Notes: generated by a model not told the origin, from the sequence alone. A DNA stretch of 64,000 bases from Chloroflexi bacterium 54-19 (GCA_001898225.1 MKTJ01000014.1:39619-103618), one strand, 5' to 3'. Numbered from the stretch's first letter, positions 17,721 to 27,654 are shown. Numbers and translations are program-made.

Positions 17721-20642
17721 TTGGCTGAACTTGCAGATAATTTCAACCTTGTAGGGCGCCAGCAGGAACAAACCGAGCTTGGTCAGATATTGGAAAGAGC
17801 ACGCCGGGGCCAGGGTGGAATTGTCTTGCTGTCAGGTGAAGCCGGAGTAGGTAAAACCCGGCTGGCAGGTGATTGCCTGGCGCGGAGCGGGCTGCTTACT
17901 CTCTATGGCCTGACAAACGAGCTAACAACGCCTCCCTATGGACCAATCAGAGATATTTTGCGGGCCTATTTGCGGTTGCAGTCCGATGGCCTTGCAAAAC
18001 TTGGGAAGCTATCGCGATTTTTGACCCTCCTTCTCCCGGAGCTTGGTTCACCTCCCGCCAATAGCGACCCCACCGCCCTTTTTGAGGCAATCACCAGCGC
18101 TTGTGAAGCTATCGGGCAGGATAGACCAACGGCTTTTTTCCTGGACGACTTGCAATGGGCCGATAATGCCACCCTTGAACTCTTACCCCGGCTGGCAACC
18201 TTTTTTGTCTCCAAGCCACTGTTGCTCATCGGTACTTACCGGAGTGATGAAATTCCTCGCGGTCATCCCCTGCGACGGTTACGGAACGAATTACGCCGGG
18301 CCCGGTTACTCCAGGAAATCACAGTTGAACCCCTTACGCAGGAAGAAATAATTGACCTTGCCACCCGTCTCCTGGGCCAAACCCCTGGCCCCGCCCTGGT
18401 AAGGGTACTTTACGAACGAACCGAAGGGTTGCCGTTATTCGTTGAGGAAATGGTCCAGGCTCTGAAAGCCTCCGGGCAGTTAGAAAACAGGTATTTGCAA
18501 GCCAGCCAACCGGAAATTGATCTCAAGCCTGGTGCAGAAATCCCACTACCCGTTACTTTAAGGGATGCGGTTCTGCTACAACTGGACGGGCTTGATAAAG
18601 CGGCCCTGAAACTTTTAGAAATCGCCTCGGTAATCGGCCAGCAGTTTGACCTGAATTTACTAATTGAAATAGCTACCGGCGAAAATGGCCTTGATGAGCT
18701 TTTCGAACATAATTTGTTTGTGGAAAGCAAGAGCGGCAAGGCCAATTTCCGGCATGCCCTGACCCGTGAAGTGGTTTACCGGGAGATAACCTGGACGCAG
18801 CGGCGAAACTTGCACCGGCAGGTCGCTACCCGGTTAGAAGAAAGCGGAGCGCATCCTTCTACAATCGCGGGACACTGGTTGGCGGCCCAGGAGATTGAGC
18901 GGACCCTTGATAAACTTGCAATAGCAGCGGAGATGTCCGGTCAGGTCCATGCCTACCAGGATGCGGCAGTTACAGCTAAACAGGCCTTAAATTTATGGCC
19001 GGAAGGTTTTGATGAACTTAAAAGGTTGGCCCTGCTCAACCAACTGGGTCACTACGCCCAGTTAGGCGGTTCACTGGGTGACGCCTCCCAGGCCTGGCGC
19101 GAGGCAGCCGATGGTTGGCGGCAACTGAATGAGTTTCGTAAGGGAGCGGAGGCTGAACGGAAACTGGCCGGAGTCTACGAGGTTCAGGGTTTATGGGAAA
19201 AGGCCCTGGCTGCCCGCACCTCGGCTGCGCAGGGCTTTGCCGAAAGCGGTTTACCGGCAGAAGCGGCCACCGACCGATTGGCCGCTGCCGCCCACCTGCG
19301 TTCTGCCGGTCACTTTCGCCCGGCCCTTGAACTACTAGAACAGGCCAGCCTCGAAGCGGACCAGGCCCGGCGCTGGGATTTAAAAGCCCGTATCATGGGT
19401 CTGGAAGGAAATGTTATTGCCAGGACAGGGCAGGCTGAAACCGGGGTTGACCTGGTGCGACAGGGCCTGGAACTGGCCCTCGAACATAACCTGACTGGTC
19501 CGGCGGCGGAGATTTACCAGCGCCTGGCCGATTCTCTTGAACATGGCGGCGAGTATTCCCAGGCCAAAGCCACCTATCTGGCCGCCTTTGATTTCTGCCA
19601 GGCTAATGCGATACCGGAGACAGCTCAAATTTGCATGGCCTGTCTGTCGGTTGTTTTATTCCAGACCGGTGAATGGGAAAAAACAATAACTTTATGCCAT
19701 AGTATCCAGGGCACCACGCAAACCACCTTGCATGCCAGAGCCGTTGCTAATCTCACCCTGGGGCTGGTAACAGTCCTGCGAGGCCAACCGAACCGGGCAC
19801 GCGCTTTTTTAATTGAGGCAATGGGCCTGGCCCGCCGGATTGAACTGGTCGCGGTGGAAATGCTCTCCGAATGGGGGTTGGCAATGGTCGAGGAACAAAA
19901 TGGGGCGGCGGAGGTGGCAGTCGAACATTACCTGTCCATTATGAACCGGTGGGGGGAAATCGAAGATCGGCATTATGTGATTATGCCATTGCGCTGGGCT
20001 GCCACTTTTCTGGCCAATAATCGTAACGAAAAAGAAACCAGGGCCGTTGCTAATATCCTGGCAAAAATCGCCAGTGATACGGCCCAACCGGAGGCGCTCT
20101 CGGCCCTCACTCATGCCCTGGGTGAAATTGCCCTGCTTGATGGACAAAGTAACCAGGCCATTGAGTTATTCCGCCAATCCCTGGAACTACTGAGGGAAGT
20201 TGAGGAACCCTTTTTCTACGCCGTCACCCAGTACAGGACTGCCCTGACCCTTATTTCTACCGGCGAGGCCCAGAGAGGCTGCGAACACCTCTCAAGCGCT
20301 TATCAAACCATGCGGAGATTGGGGGCCCGGCCCTTCGCCAGTTTGATCGGTAACGAACTACGCCTGCACACCTCAGCCACAAAGACACCAAAAAGCACGA
20401 GTCCCCTTAAGGTGCCTTTGAAAGAGATTAGCAGTCGTACCGAGAAGGGGCTTCTTACCAACAGGCAATTGGAAATTCTCAAATTTTTGGCCCTCGGCCA
20501 GACTACTCCTCAAATCGCCCAGACTCTATATCTTAGCCCGCGCACGGTTGAAATGCATATAGGGAACATTTTCACAACGCTCGATAGCCGCACCCGCGTT
20601 GAAGCCGTTCGTAAGGCCACCGAATTGGGTCTTCTAAATTAA
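17721..20642 (+). CDS. LAL/MalT-type large ATPase regulator with LuxR HTH
   Basis: A 973-residue protein starting at TTG with AGGAGAAAGG just upstream. The N-terminal AAA/STAND ATPase (about 10-330) has Walker A GEAGVGKT (39-46) and Walker B FFLDDLQWAD (about 138). The long middle (about 400-870) is alpha-helical and TPR-like. The C-terminal LuxR/GerE HTH (about 905-973) contains LTNRQLEILKFLALGQ and SPRTVEMHIGNIF. LAL proteins bind ATP and an inducer through the TPR part and then activate target promoters. The inducer here is unknown. The following methyltransferase and decarboxylase are candidate targets, with a spaced direct repeat just after this gene. Confidence 0.92.
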   Translation: MAELADNFNLVGRQQEQTELGQILERARRGQGGIVLLSGEAGVGKTRLAGDCLARSGLLTLYGLTNELTTPPYGPIRDILRAYLRLQSDGLAKLGKLSRFLTLLLPELGSPPANSDPTALFEAITSACEAIGQDRPTAFFLDDLQWADNATLELLPRLATFFVSKPLLLIGTYRSDEIPRGHPLRRLRNELRRARLLQEITVEPLTQEEIIDLATRLLGQTPGPALVRVLYERTEGLPLFVEEMVQALKASGQLENRYLQASQPEIDLKPGAEIPLPVTLRDAVLLQLDGLDKAALKLLEIASVIGQQFDLNLLIEIATGENGLDELFEHNLFVESKSGKANFRHALTREVVYREITWTQRRNLHRQVATRLEESGAHPSTIAGHWLAAQEIERTLDKLAIAAEMSGQVHAYQDAAVTAKQALNLWPEGFDELKRLALLNQLGHYAQLGGSLGDASQAWREAADGWRQLNEFRKGAEAERKLAGVYEVQGLWEKALAARTSAAQGFAESGLPAEAATDRLAAAAHLRSAGHFRPALELLEQASLEADQARRWDLKARIMGLEGNVIARTGQAETGVDLVRQGLELALEHNLTGPAAEIYQRLADSLEHGGEYSQAKATYLAAFDFCQANAIPETAQICMACLSVVLFQTGEWEKTITLCHSIQGTTQTTLHARAVANLTLGLVTVLRGQPNRARAFLIEAMGLARRIELVAVEMLSEWGLAMVEEQNGAAEVAVEHYLSIMNRWGEIEDRHYVIMPLRWAATFLANNRNEKETRAVANILAKIASDTAQPEALSALTHALGEIALLDGQSNQAIELFRQSLELLREVEEPFFYAVTQYRTALTLISTGEAQRGCEHLSSAYQTMRRLGARPFASLIGNELRLHTSATKTPKSTSPLKVPLKEISSRTEKGLLTNRQLEILKFLALGQTTPQIAQTLYLSPRTVEMHIGNIFTTLDSRTRVEAVRKATELGLLN

Positions 20643-20657
20643 CTCCTTTTTATAATT

Positions 20658-20697
20658 AAAAATACCGTAATTTTCCTGAAAAAATACCGTAGTTTCC
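20658..20697 (+). repeat. Direct repeat pair 22 bp apart, candidate activator site
   Basis: AAAAATACCGTAATTTTCC (20658-20676) and AAAAAATACCGTAGTTTCC (20679-20697) repeat with a 22-bp period, two helical turns. They lie between the LuxR-type regulator and the methyltransferase gene in a 302-bp gap that has no other gene. Tandem in-phase repeats are typical of activator binding sites. Confidence 0.45.
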
Positions 20698-20944
20698 CGC
20701 ATGGCAAATCCTTTACCCCAGGCTACAATTTGCCTGTACCCAATTTTCACCTGGTTCTTCTTTTCAAACCTACCTCAACCAGAACCTGGGCCGAAAAACT
20801 TCCAGACAACTTGATGATTTGCAGCCTTTTTAACTCATTCTAGTTCTAAAGCTTCGCCTGGACTTTTGGTCGAGAGAAAAGAAGTTGATCGTCGTACAGG
20901 TTTTAATATTTACCGTTTTCAAAATTTTAAGAAAGGGATAGAAA

Positions 20945-21769
20945 ATGACCCAAACAGTAGACGAAGTGCAAGTTCTTAAAAACCGGGTCAAAGCCACCTG
21001 GATGGCCGGGGATTATGCCAAAATTGCTGTAATAATTCAATCACACGCCGAAGAATTTGTTGCCCGCTTAGCCCTTACACCTGGCACAAATGTCCTCGAT
21101 GCCGCCTGTGGGACGGGCAATTTAAGCATTCCGGCGGCCCGGACCGGCGCACTTATTACCGCCCAGGACCTGGCGCCTAATCTGGTGGAGGTTGCCCGGC
21201 AGAGGGCCGCCGCCGAGGGACTTAACATTCATTTCGATAGCGGGGATGTTGAAGATTTGCCTTATGCCACCGGAACTTTCCAGGTTGTTATGAGTATGTA
21301 CGGGATTATGTTTGCACCTCGCCCTGCCCCGGTTGCAGCCCAACTGCTACGAGTATGCGCCCCTGGTGGTCTGATAGCCCTGGCTAACTGGACTCCCAAC
21401 GGCTTTATCGGGCAAATGCTCAAGGTTGTTTCCACTCATGTGCCGCCAGCGCCTGGAATGACCCCTCCTCCTCAATGGGGGGTGGAAGAGATTGTTCGAG
21501 AACGGTTGGGAGACGGTACGGCCTCCACCGAAATTAAATGTACACCACGGAAAGTGCAGTTTTTGTTACCCTTCAGCCCGGCCCAAACCGTCGACTATTT
21601 TATTCAATACTATGGTCCAACAAACCGGGCTTATGCCGCCTGTTCCCCTGAAAAGCAGGTAGCTTTGCGCCAGGATCTCGAAAACCTCTGGTCAAGTCAC
21701 AATACCGCCAGGGATGGTACGACCGCTGTAGAGAGCGAATACCTTGAGGTAATCGCGAAACGGGTTTGA
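20945..21769 (+). CDS. Class I SAM-dependent methyltransferase (UbiE-like)
   Basis: A 274-residue protein with the class I methyltransferase fold. SAM motif I is VLDAACGTGNLS (50-61). An acidic residue at the end of strand 2 lies in TAQDLAPNLVEVARQRA, and motif post-I is GDVEDLPYATGTFQVV. A hydrophobic C-terminal half should bind the acceptor. Sequence style is that of small-molecule methyltransferases related to UbiE/COQ5. The acceptor cannot be predicted. AAAGGGATAG precedes the ATG. It follows the LuxR-type regulator and precedes a PLP decarboxylase on the same strand. Confidence 0.88.
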   Translation: MTQTVDEVQVLKNRVKATWMAGDYAKIAVIIQSHAEEFVARLALTPGTNVLDAACGTGNLSIPAARTGALITAQDLAPNLVEVARQRAAAEGLNIHFDSGDVEDLPYATGTFQVVMSMYGIMFAPRPAPVAAQLLRVCAPGGLIALANWTPNGFIGQMLKVVSTHVPPAPGMTPPPQWGVEEIVRERLGDGTASTEIKCTPRKVQFLLPFSPAQTVDYFIQYYGPTNRAYAACSPEKQVALRQDLENLWSSHNTARDGTTAVESEYLEVIAKRV

Positions 21770-21988
21770 TGGTTTATAAATTCTAACCTGGCCACATAAC
21801 AAGCAGGCACCGGGTTAACTCTTGCTAGCTTACTCAACGCGAGCCCAATTGTCAGGGACAGATGAGTAAACATGGCAGAGTTACCCGGAGAACTGCACAA
21901 CTAAAATAGACTTTTGAGCTGTCACAATCTGAAAAGGAAAGGTACCCATGCGGGGAAACCGACTTAAAAAGGGGAGAAAGAAAAATAC

Positions 21989-23350
21989 ATGAATGACCTA
22001 CTGGTAAATGCCGCCGAACGGGCGGGTCATTACCTTGAAACAATCGGGGAGCGTGGTGTAGCTCCAACCGCCAACGCGTTAGCAGATTTAGACCGCTTTA
22101 ATGAACCGCTACAAGACAGACCATGCGACCCGCAAACAGTGCTGGCAACGCTGGATGAAATTGGCTCCCCTGCCACAATGGGTGTAGCCGGACCACGGTT
22201 TTTCGGTTTTGTAATAGGAGGGTCTTTGCCGGTGGCCCTGGCCGCAAACTGGTTGGCCGGAGCCTGGGACCAGAATGCAGGTTTGTACGCAACTTCCCCG
22301 GTAGCCGCAAGATTGGAAGAGGTAGCCCTGGGCTGGTTGCTGGAAGCGTTGGGTTTGCCACCGGAAAGCGGGGCGGGCTTTGTGACCGGGGCCACAATGG
22401 CTAATTTTACCGCCCTGGCTGCCGCAAGACACGCCATTTTACAAAAAGTCGGGTGGGACGTTGAAGCAAACGGACTATTTGGTGCGCCACTTATCACTGT
22501 AATTGTAGGAGAAGAAGCCCATACAACCCTTTTTAAGGCGCTGGGTATGCTTGGCCTAGGTCGCAACCGGGTGGTTAAAGTACCGGTAGATAGCCAGGGC
22601 CGGATGCTGGCGGAAAAAATACCGGCTATTTCAGGCCCTACTATTATCTGCGTCCAAGGCGGAAATGTAAACACCGGCGCATTTGACCCGGTTGAGCAAA
22701 TTTGCGAGAAAGCTCACGCCGCTGGGGCCTGGGTCCATGTCGATGGGGCATTCGGGCTGTGGGCGGCAGTTTCGCCTGGGCGTGCGCACCTTGTGGCCGG
22801 GGTTGAAAAGGCCGATTCCTGGGCCACCGATGCTCATAAATGGCTTAATGTCCCATACGATAGTGGCCTGGCCTTTTGCCGTGACCGGGAAGCCTTAAGG
22901 TCTGCAATGTCGGTCAGTGCGGCCTATTTACCGGAAGGCCAACGCCGTGAACCTTCAAACTTTACCCCGGAATTATCGAGAAGGGCAAGAGGAGTTGAGG
23001 TTTGGGCGGTCCTGAGGGCATTGGGCCGGGAAGGTCTGGCCGAACTCATCGAGCGTAACTGTCAGGCCGCAACCCGTTTTGCCGTAGGATTGAAGGAGGC
23101 CGGTTACGAAATATTGAATGAGGTAGTGTTGAACCAGGTGCTGGTTAAATTCGGGGATGCCGAAACCACCCTGCGAGTTATCAAAGTGATCCAGGAAGAT
23201 GGCACTTGCTGGGCGGGTGGGACAGTCTGGCAGGGCCATACAGCCATGCGTATCAGCGTGTCATCCTGGGCTACCACCGAAAGTGACGTGGAATGCAGCC
23301 TGGAAGCAATCTTAAAAATAGCCTCAATGCTAAAGCAACCCCTTGTGTGA
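21989..23350 (+). CDS. PLP-dependent group II decarboxylase-like enzyme (aromatic amino acid decarboxylase family)
   Basis: A 453-residue fold-type I PLP enzyme. The cofactor lysine is K284 in TDAHKWLNVPYDSG, and the cofactor aspartate is in WVHVDGAFGLW. GAGFVTGATMANFTALAAARH carries the phosphate-binding turn typical of group II decarboxylases. The family includes aromatic amino acid, glutamate and diaminobutyrate decarboxylases. Some members in related bacteria act as aldehyde synthases or on unusual substrates. It is on the same strand as the methyltransferase but 220 bp away, so cotranscription is uncertain. Substrate is unknown. Confidence 0.88.
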   Translation: MNDLLVNAAERAGHYLETIGERGVAPTANALADLDRFNEPLQDRPCDPQTVLATLDEIGSPATMGVAGPRFFGFVIGGSLPVALAANWLAGAWDQNAGLYATSPVAARLEEVALGWLLEALGLPPESGAGFVTGATMANFTALAAARHAILQKVGWDVEANGLFGAPLITVIVGEEAHTTLFKALGMLGLGRNRVVKVPVDSQGRMLAEKIPAISGPTIICVQGGNVNTGAFDPVEQICEKAHAAGAWVHVDGAFGLWAAVSPGRAHLVAGVEKADSWATDAHKWLNVPYDSGLAFCRDREALRSAMSVSAAYLPEGQRREPSNFTPELSRRARGVEVWAVLRALGREGLAELIERNCQAATRFAVGLKEAGYEILNEVVLNQVLVKFGDAETTLRVIKVIQEDGTCWAGGTVWQGHTAMRISVSSWATTESDVECSLEAILKIASMLKQPLV

Positions 23351-23402
23351 TTCTTCTATTCGTCTGAGGAAGCCTAAAGGGTTGTATTAAAATTTAGGAC
23401 TC

Positions 23403-23522
23403 AATATAGTTGGTTGACTGAATTTCAAGATAAATAATGGTACAACCCTGGAATAATGGAAAAAGTGGCTTTGAAGCTATTATTAAACCGCTTCTATTGA
23501 ATTCAATCTTTCCAACTATATT
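23403..23522. repeat. Widely spaced inverted repeat in the gap after the decarboxylase
   Basis: AATATAGTTGG (23403-23413) and its exact reverse complement CCAACTATATT (23512-23522) are separated by 98 bp. They could be two operator half-sites or the base of a weak RNA structure. The 280-bp gap (23351-23630) has no gene. Confidence 0.3.
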
Positions 23523-23630
23523 CGTCCAAATTAAAAATATTCGGAAAAGAATCTGTGGCAATTTGGGTTATTGTTATGAGAAAAATTTTTTCCTAAGGGC
23601 TTAATTTTCCCGGAATACACACAACACTGG

Positions 23631-24545
23631 CTAATAGATCACCGGGTTAAGGGGGCTATCAATTTCTTCGCCTATTTTGATACCGGGACACCAGCTATCC
23701 CAATCATTTTGTTGGTTACGGTTCTCCGGGGCAGCCAGGCGGATATGTTTATCAATGTAAATGATAGTCATCACTTCTCTGGTACGTCCGGTAGTATTTC
23801 CCCGCGCGTGATGAAAGGTCCACCCCGAATGAAAACTGACCTCACCCAGGTCAAAGGGGCCTTCGTCTTCCTGCAAATTAGCTTTAGCCAGTTCGTCTCG
23901 CAGGACAACCTCGCTCTCATCGCTAATCTCAAGGTCACGGCCAATCTGCAACTTCTGGCTTCCCATGCTGAAAGCCAGCGGCCCCATTTCGAGTGGGGTT
24001 TTCTGAAGTGGTATCCAGACCGTGACGGATTTGTTGCTTGAAAGCGGCCAGTAATACTGGTCGGCATGCCAGGGGGTAATTCCACCGCTACCCTCCTTGT
24101 ACAAAGCCTGGTCGTGATACAATCTGACGCCCTTGACTTCCATTAGTTCGGCGGCAATGCGGCCCAATCTCTTACCTAGTACGAACCTTTTAACAATTTC
24201 GCTGTGTTGCCATAAATTTTCAATTTGCAAAAAAGCTTTCTGGTAAGTTGTCCGTTCTTCCATTGGCAAGTGTAGGGTATTCAGTTCGATAACTTTACCA
24301 GTTATTTCTTGCCGGTAAAATTCCAGGGTTTCCGCGTCCAGCACGTTCTTCAGTTTAATATAGCCAAACTCCTGATAATACTGGATTTGCTCCTTGGTCA
24401 GGGGATAAGGCGAGTCAATATCGAACATTTGGATTTTCTGGTCAAAATTGGCAAGATTTGTCACGGTTAAACTCCATTTAATAATGTTGGCAGACATTTT
24501 CGAATTTTTTAAAGCAATCTGATAAGAAACTCCCGGTTCCAGCAA
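23631..24545 (-). CDS. PhyH-family Fe(II)/2-oxoglutarate dioxygenase
   Basis: Up to 304 residues with the phytanoyl-CoA dioxygenase double-stranded beta-helix. Iron ligands fit H160-A-D162 in TPWHADQYYWP and the distal His in TFHHARGN (about 246). The 2-oxoglutarate-binding Arg is in TGRTREVM just after. The N-terminal part LTKEQIQYYQEFGYIKLKNVL is typical. The TTG at 24545 gives a nonstandard N-terminal extension of about 40 residues. ATGs at about 24497 and 24428 are alternatives and none has a strong ribosome site. The family hydroxylates small molecules, often in natural-product or lipid pathways. It is divergent from an AraC regulator that could control it. Confidence 0.85.
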   Translation of the reverse strand: MLEPGVSYQIALKNSKMSANIIKWSLTVTNLANFDQKIQMFDIDSPYPLTKEQIQYYQEFGYIKLKNVLDAETLEFYRQEITGKVIELNTLHLPMEERTTYQKAFLQIENLWQHSEIVKRFVLGKRLGRIAAELMEVKGVRLYHDQALYKEGSGGITPWHADQYYWPLSSNKSVTVWIPLQKTPLEMGPLAFSMGSQKLQIGRDLEISDESEVVLRDELAKANLQEDEGPFDLGEVSFHSGWTFHHARGNTTGRTREVMTIIYIDKHIRLAAPENRNQQNDWDSWCPGIKIGEEIDSPLNPVIY

Positions 24546-24814
24546 GAATCCCTGAGCTTAAATTAGATATTAAATGAATTTACCAACCTGAACTACCTTG
24601 TATTTGGCAGAAACTGATACTTTTTTGCTGTAACTGCAAATAGGTCTTTTTCAATTTGTAGTTTTAAGTTAATCTATGCAAGTCCAAACAAATTCCCCAA
24701 AATAGCCTTTACCGGTCACCATTCACAATCAAGATAATCTATTTGGCCGTTTGAATTAGCTTCTGTTATTATTTGCGCAAGGCTGTAATACAACACCTGT
24801 GCGGGGCAATTTTT

Positions 24815-25774
24815 ATGAGTGTAAAACTCCAATTCGAAAAAGTTCCTGACCGACAACAGCTTCATTTTTTCAGTAAAAAGCGAGTTGAGGAGTCGTTCAA
24901 CTTTCACTGGCATTTTCATCCTGAATTTGAACTTACTCTGATTGTTAGCGGACAGGGAATCCGCATAATTGGGGATAATATTAGCAATTACGACCCAGGC
25001 GACCTGGTTCTGGTAGGCCCGAATTTACCGCATACCTGGTTTTCAACCGCTGCCAATATTCGATTGCCCCAGAATACAGCTATGAGTCAAAATCCTGATT
25101 TAAATAATACCGGGTCGGAAGCCATCATAATTCAATTCAACCTGGATACCATACTCACCTTGCTGCCTGCCAGCGTTGAAACCGGTCATGTCAGTAACCT
25201 GCTGAAGCGGGCTGCGGTCGGTATTAGTTTTGAAGGTGAAAAAAAGGATCAAATAGCCAGTCGAATGCAAGCTTTAGAAAGCAAGCAAGGTATTCCCAGG
25301 ATGATAGAGTTTTTAGAGATTCTTGATACCCTGGGAAACTACAATAGTAACGAATGCTCTGAGCTATCCAGCCGAGTGTTTGTCGAAGAAATCGAAACGT
25401 TTGACTATGACCGGATAAACAAAGTTTGTAATTATCTCAACCAGCATTTTACCGAACAAATTACTGAGAGTGATGCCGCCAGGTTTGCAAATTTAGGCGT
25501 CTGGTCCTTCAGCCGGATTTTTCATAATAACACCGGCAAAACATTTAAAGCCTACCTGTCAGATTTGAGAATTGGCTGGGCTTGCCGGCTTTTGATCGAA
25601 ACAGAGTTGCCGGTTGCGCGGATAGCCCTTGACTCAGGTTTCAATAATCTGTCCAATTTTAACCGCCAGTTTCGAAACCTAAAGAAAGTTAGCCCACGCG
25701 TTTACCGGCAGCAACGCCATCAACAACCAATACTCAAAAGTAACAGCCAGGGTGAAGCCAGTTGCCAGAAATAG
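24815..25774 (+). CDS. AraC-family transcriptional regulator with cupin sensor
   Basis: From the ATG at 24815 the protein has 319 residues. An N-terminal cupin-like domain (FHWHFHPEFELTLIVSGQGI ... LVGPNLPHTWF) should bind a small ligand. A C-terminal AraC double HTH (about 205-305) includes LGVWSFSRIFHNNTGKTFKAYL, PVARIALDSGFNNLSNFNRQFR and KVSPRVYR. A GTG-type start further up would add 14 residues of no family character, and the GCGGGG before 24815 is a weak ribosome site. It is divergent from the PhyH gene at 23631. Many such regulators control sugar or secondary-metabolite genes next door. The ligand is unknown. Confidence 0.9.
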   Translation: MSVKLQFEKVPDRQQLHFFSKKRVEESFNFHWHFHPEFELTLIVSGQGIRIIGDNISNYDPGDLVLVGPNLPHTWFSTAANIRLPQNTAMSQNPDLNNTGSEAIIIQFNLDTILTLLPASVETGHVSNLLKRAAVGISFEGEKKDQIASRMQALESKQGIPRMIEFLEILDTLGNYNSNECSELSSRVFVEEIETFDYDRINKVCNYLNQHFTEQITESDAARFANLGVWSFSRIFHNNTGKTFKAYLSDLRIGWACRLLIETELPVARIALDSGFNNLSNFNRQFRNLKKVSPRVYRQQRHQQPILKSNSQGEASCQK

Positions 25775-25817
25775 CCTTTAGGTAAAAAAGGCTATTTTAA
25801 TTTACCAGGGTACAAAA

Positions 25818-25850
25818 CCTACCGGTTGCCTGGTTTCCGCAACCGGTAGG
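25818..25850. terminator. Bidirectional hairpin between convergent AraC and hydrolase genes
   Basis: A perfect 12-bp stem (CCTACCGGTTGC at 25818-25829 with GCAACCGGTAGG at 25839-25850) lies between two convergent genes. The minus-strand side runs into TTTTG, so it should terminate the hydrolase-PhyH transcript and possibly the AraC transcript. Confidence 0.65.
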
Positions 25851-25969
25851 TCTCTCCGGTCAGATCAGGGCCGAGACACCGCAAATCACGCATTTTCAAC
25901 TTCAGGACCAAACTTTCATCAAGCAAGTCCAAGAAGCAGCGGACCCCAACCCGGACTGAAGGTGGTACT

Positions 25970-26797
25970 TTAATTTGCCCGGTGCGTTGCCAGGAAATCC
26001 CTAACAGCTTGCATGGTCTCGCCCAAACGGTCCCGGTGAATACAGTGGCCTGCCCCGCTGATGTGGCTTACCTCGCAAGTGGGGCACAAATGGGTGGCCT
26101 CATTGGCTGCTTCGGGGGATACCAGGCCGCCCTTCTCAACGTCACCCGTTAAAAGCAAAACAGGACATTTTATGCTGGTCATGACCTCGCGCCAGTTGAA
26201 ATTATTAGGTTTCTGTCTGGGCTCCAATATTTCAGGATTATATTCTATTTGAGCTTCCACCGAGTGCTGGATTTCTGCATCCGACCAACCGGGGTTATTC
26301 TGCTTATTCAAGGCAAAACGGTCCTGGGGCGAAAGGGCCAGAAAAGTGTCTCTGCGTTTTTTGGCATCTCCTGATCTATTGTTAATTTCCGAGCCCAACC
26401 GCACAACAGCAAAAAAAGGAGGGTCCTCCAAAATAGCAGCCCGCACAAGGTCAGGATGGGCCGCCGCCAGCGCGGATGTAGTCATAGCGCCCATGGAATG
26501 ACCAAACACAATCGGTTTGCCCAGGCCAAGAGACCGGATAACTGCCGCCGCATCTTCGGCCAGCAAATCGGTCGGAATTTCATTCACCGGTCCCTCGGTA
26601 TGGCCGTGACCCCTGGCGTCAGTCATTATCACATCATAATCTTCCTCAAAATAGCGGGCCACTTCCGACCAGCATAAACCGTTGTCCGTAAAACCATGCA
26701 AAAGGAGCATGGGCGGTTTATTACTAGCCTGGCCGGTTCTGTGATAAAAGACTCTTAGCCCATTTGCTTCTACATAGCCGCTAAACCATTCTGTCAA
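25970..26797 (-). CDS. Alpha/beta hydrolase
   Basis: About 275 residues from a TTG at 26797, chosen because AAAGGAG lies 6 bases upstream. A further upstream TTG (26824) lacks such a site. The fold is clear: oxyanion segment LLLHGFTDNG, TDARGHGHTEGP, nucleophile elbow GHSMG, and catalytic His in GAGHCIHRD, with an acidic residue in LLTGDVEKGG. This is the general esterase/C-C hydrolase/dehalogenase-like group, and the substrate is unknown. The gene follows a PhyH-family dioxygenase on the same strand with a gap of only about 35 bp, so the pair probably acts in one pathway (oxidation then hydrolysis). Confidence 0.9.
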   Translation of the reverse strand: MTEWFSGYVEANGLRVFYHRTGQASNKPPMLLLHGFTDNGLCWSEVARYFEEDYDVIMTDARGHGHTEGPVNEIPTDLLAEDAAAVIRSLGLGKPIVFGHSMGAMTTSALAAAHPDLVRAAILEDPPFFAVVRLGSEINNRSGDAKKRRDTFLALSPQDRFALNKQNNPGWSDAEIQHSVEAQIEYNPEILEPRQKPNNFNWREVMTSIKCPVLLLTGDVEKGGLVSPEAANEATHLCPTCEVSHISGAGHCIHRDRLGETMQAVRDFLATHRAN

Positions 26798-26832
26798 AAC
26801 ATTCTCCTTTACAAGTAGGCCCAAGAAAGTAT

Positions 26833-27654
26833 TTAAAAACCCATCCGGCCAAAAGACTTTTCAAACGACTCGTCTACAGTATCATCTCCGGTAACATACC
26901 GCCATAACGCTGCCCTCCGGTTATGTTCCAGCCGGGCTTCATTTCCCTGCCATTCCTTGTAACCACCCTGGTTAAGTATTTCCGTTACCGCCGGGTCTTT
27001 GTAGCCTTCCAGGTTGAATAAACCTCTTTGCGGCTGGCCTGGCCTTAATCGCAGCTTAAAGACATAGCGGGTCCGGTCGGTGAAATTTGGCTGGGCGCAG
27101 TGCCAGATGCCGTGGTGCATGAAAACAATCGTACCGGCCTTTGACTCCAACTGCCTCTGTCCGAGGATATTTTTGTAGCGCCCGATGCTCTCGGTATTGG
27201 CTTTGCGCAGGTGGGAGCCGGGTAGTACCAGGGTCGGACCCATCTCTTTAGGCGTGTCGTGGGAGAAATAAAAGGCCTGAATATCAAAGGCCCATGGACG
27301 CAAATCAATAATTGAGTCGGCGTGCCAGTTCTGGGCCTCATGATGACCGGCATCCACAATGTGTAGGGCAGAGTGGTCGTATACCGGGTTAAGACCAACC
27401 AGCCCTTGAATAATGCCTTTGACCCTTGGCTGGTCAAATACTGCCCGGATATTATCCGAGTTAAACCAGAACTTGAAACGGGGTAATGTGCGTTCATCCC
27501 GGTAAACTGCCTCGTTTAGCTGGTCCGGTACCAGGTCTTTTACAATTAAAAATCCATCGGTAACGAAATGGGCCATCTGAGCGGCTGTCAGTAGATACCT
27601 GTTGTCAACACCTTTATCTTCAATCTCTATTTTCTCATGCTGATAGGCTATCAA
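26833..27654 (-). CDS. PhyH-family Fe(II)/2-oxoglutarate dioxygenase, paralogue of the gene at 33622
   Basis: A 273-residue protein. Iron ligands are H111-A-D113 in NWHADSIIDLRPW and H185 in HGIWHCAQPN. The cosubstrate Arg is in DRTRYVFKLRLRP. The start YLLTAAQMAHFVTDGFLIVKD is shared almost word for word with the protein encoded at 33622-34515 (HLLTSAQMAHFVKYGFVKIED), and both share GPT(L/M)xLPGSHLRK and IGRYKN. These two are therefore paralogues and the protein at 23631 is more distant. AGGAAT precedes the ATG. It forms a two-gene unit with the alpha/beta hydrolase. The substrate is unknown. Confidence 0.87.
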   Translation of the reverse strand: MIAYQHEKIEIEDKGVDNRYLLTAAQMAHFVTDGFLIVKDLVPDQLNEAVYRDERTLPRFKFWFNSDNIRAVFDQPRVKGIIQGLVGLNPVYDHSALHIVDAGHHEAQNWHADSIIDLRPWAFDIQAFYFSHDTPKEMGPTLVLPGSHLRKANTESIGRYKNILGQRQLESKAGTIVFMHHGIWHCAQPNFTDRTRYVFKLRLRPGQPQRGLFNLEGYKDPAVTEILNQGGYKEWQGNEARLEHNRRAALWRYVTGDDTVDESFEKSFGRMGF

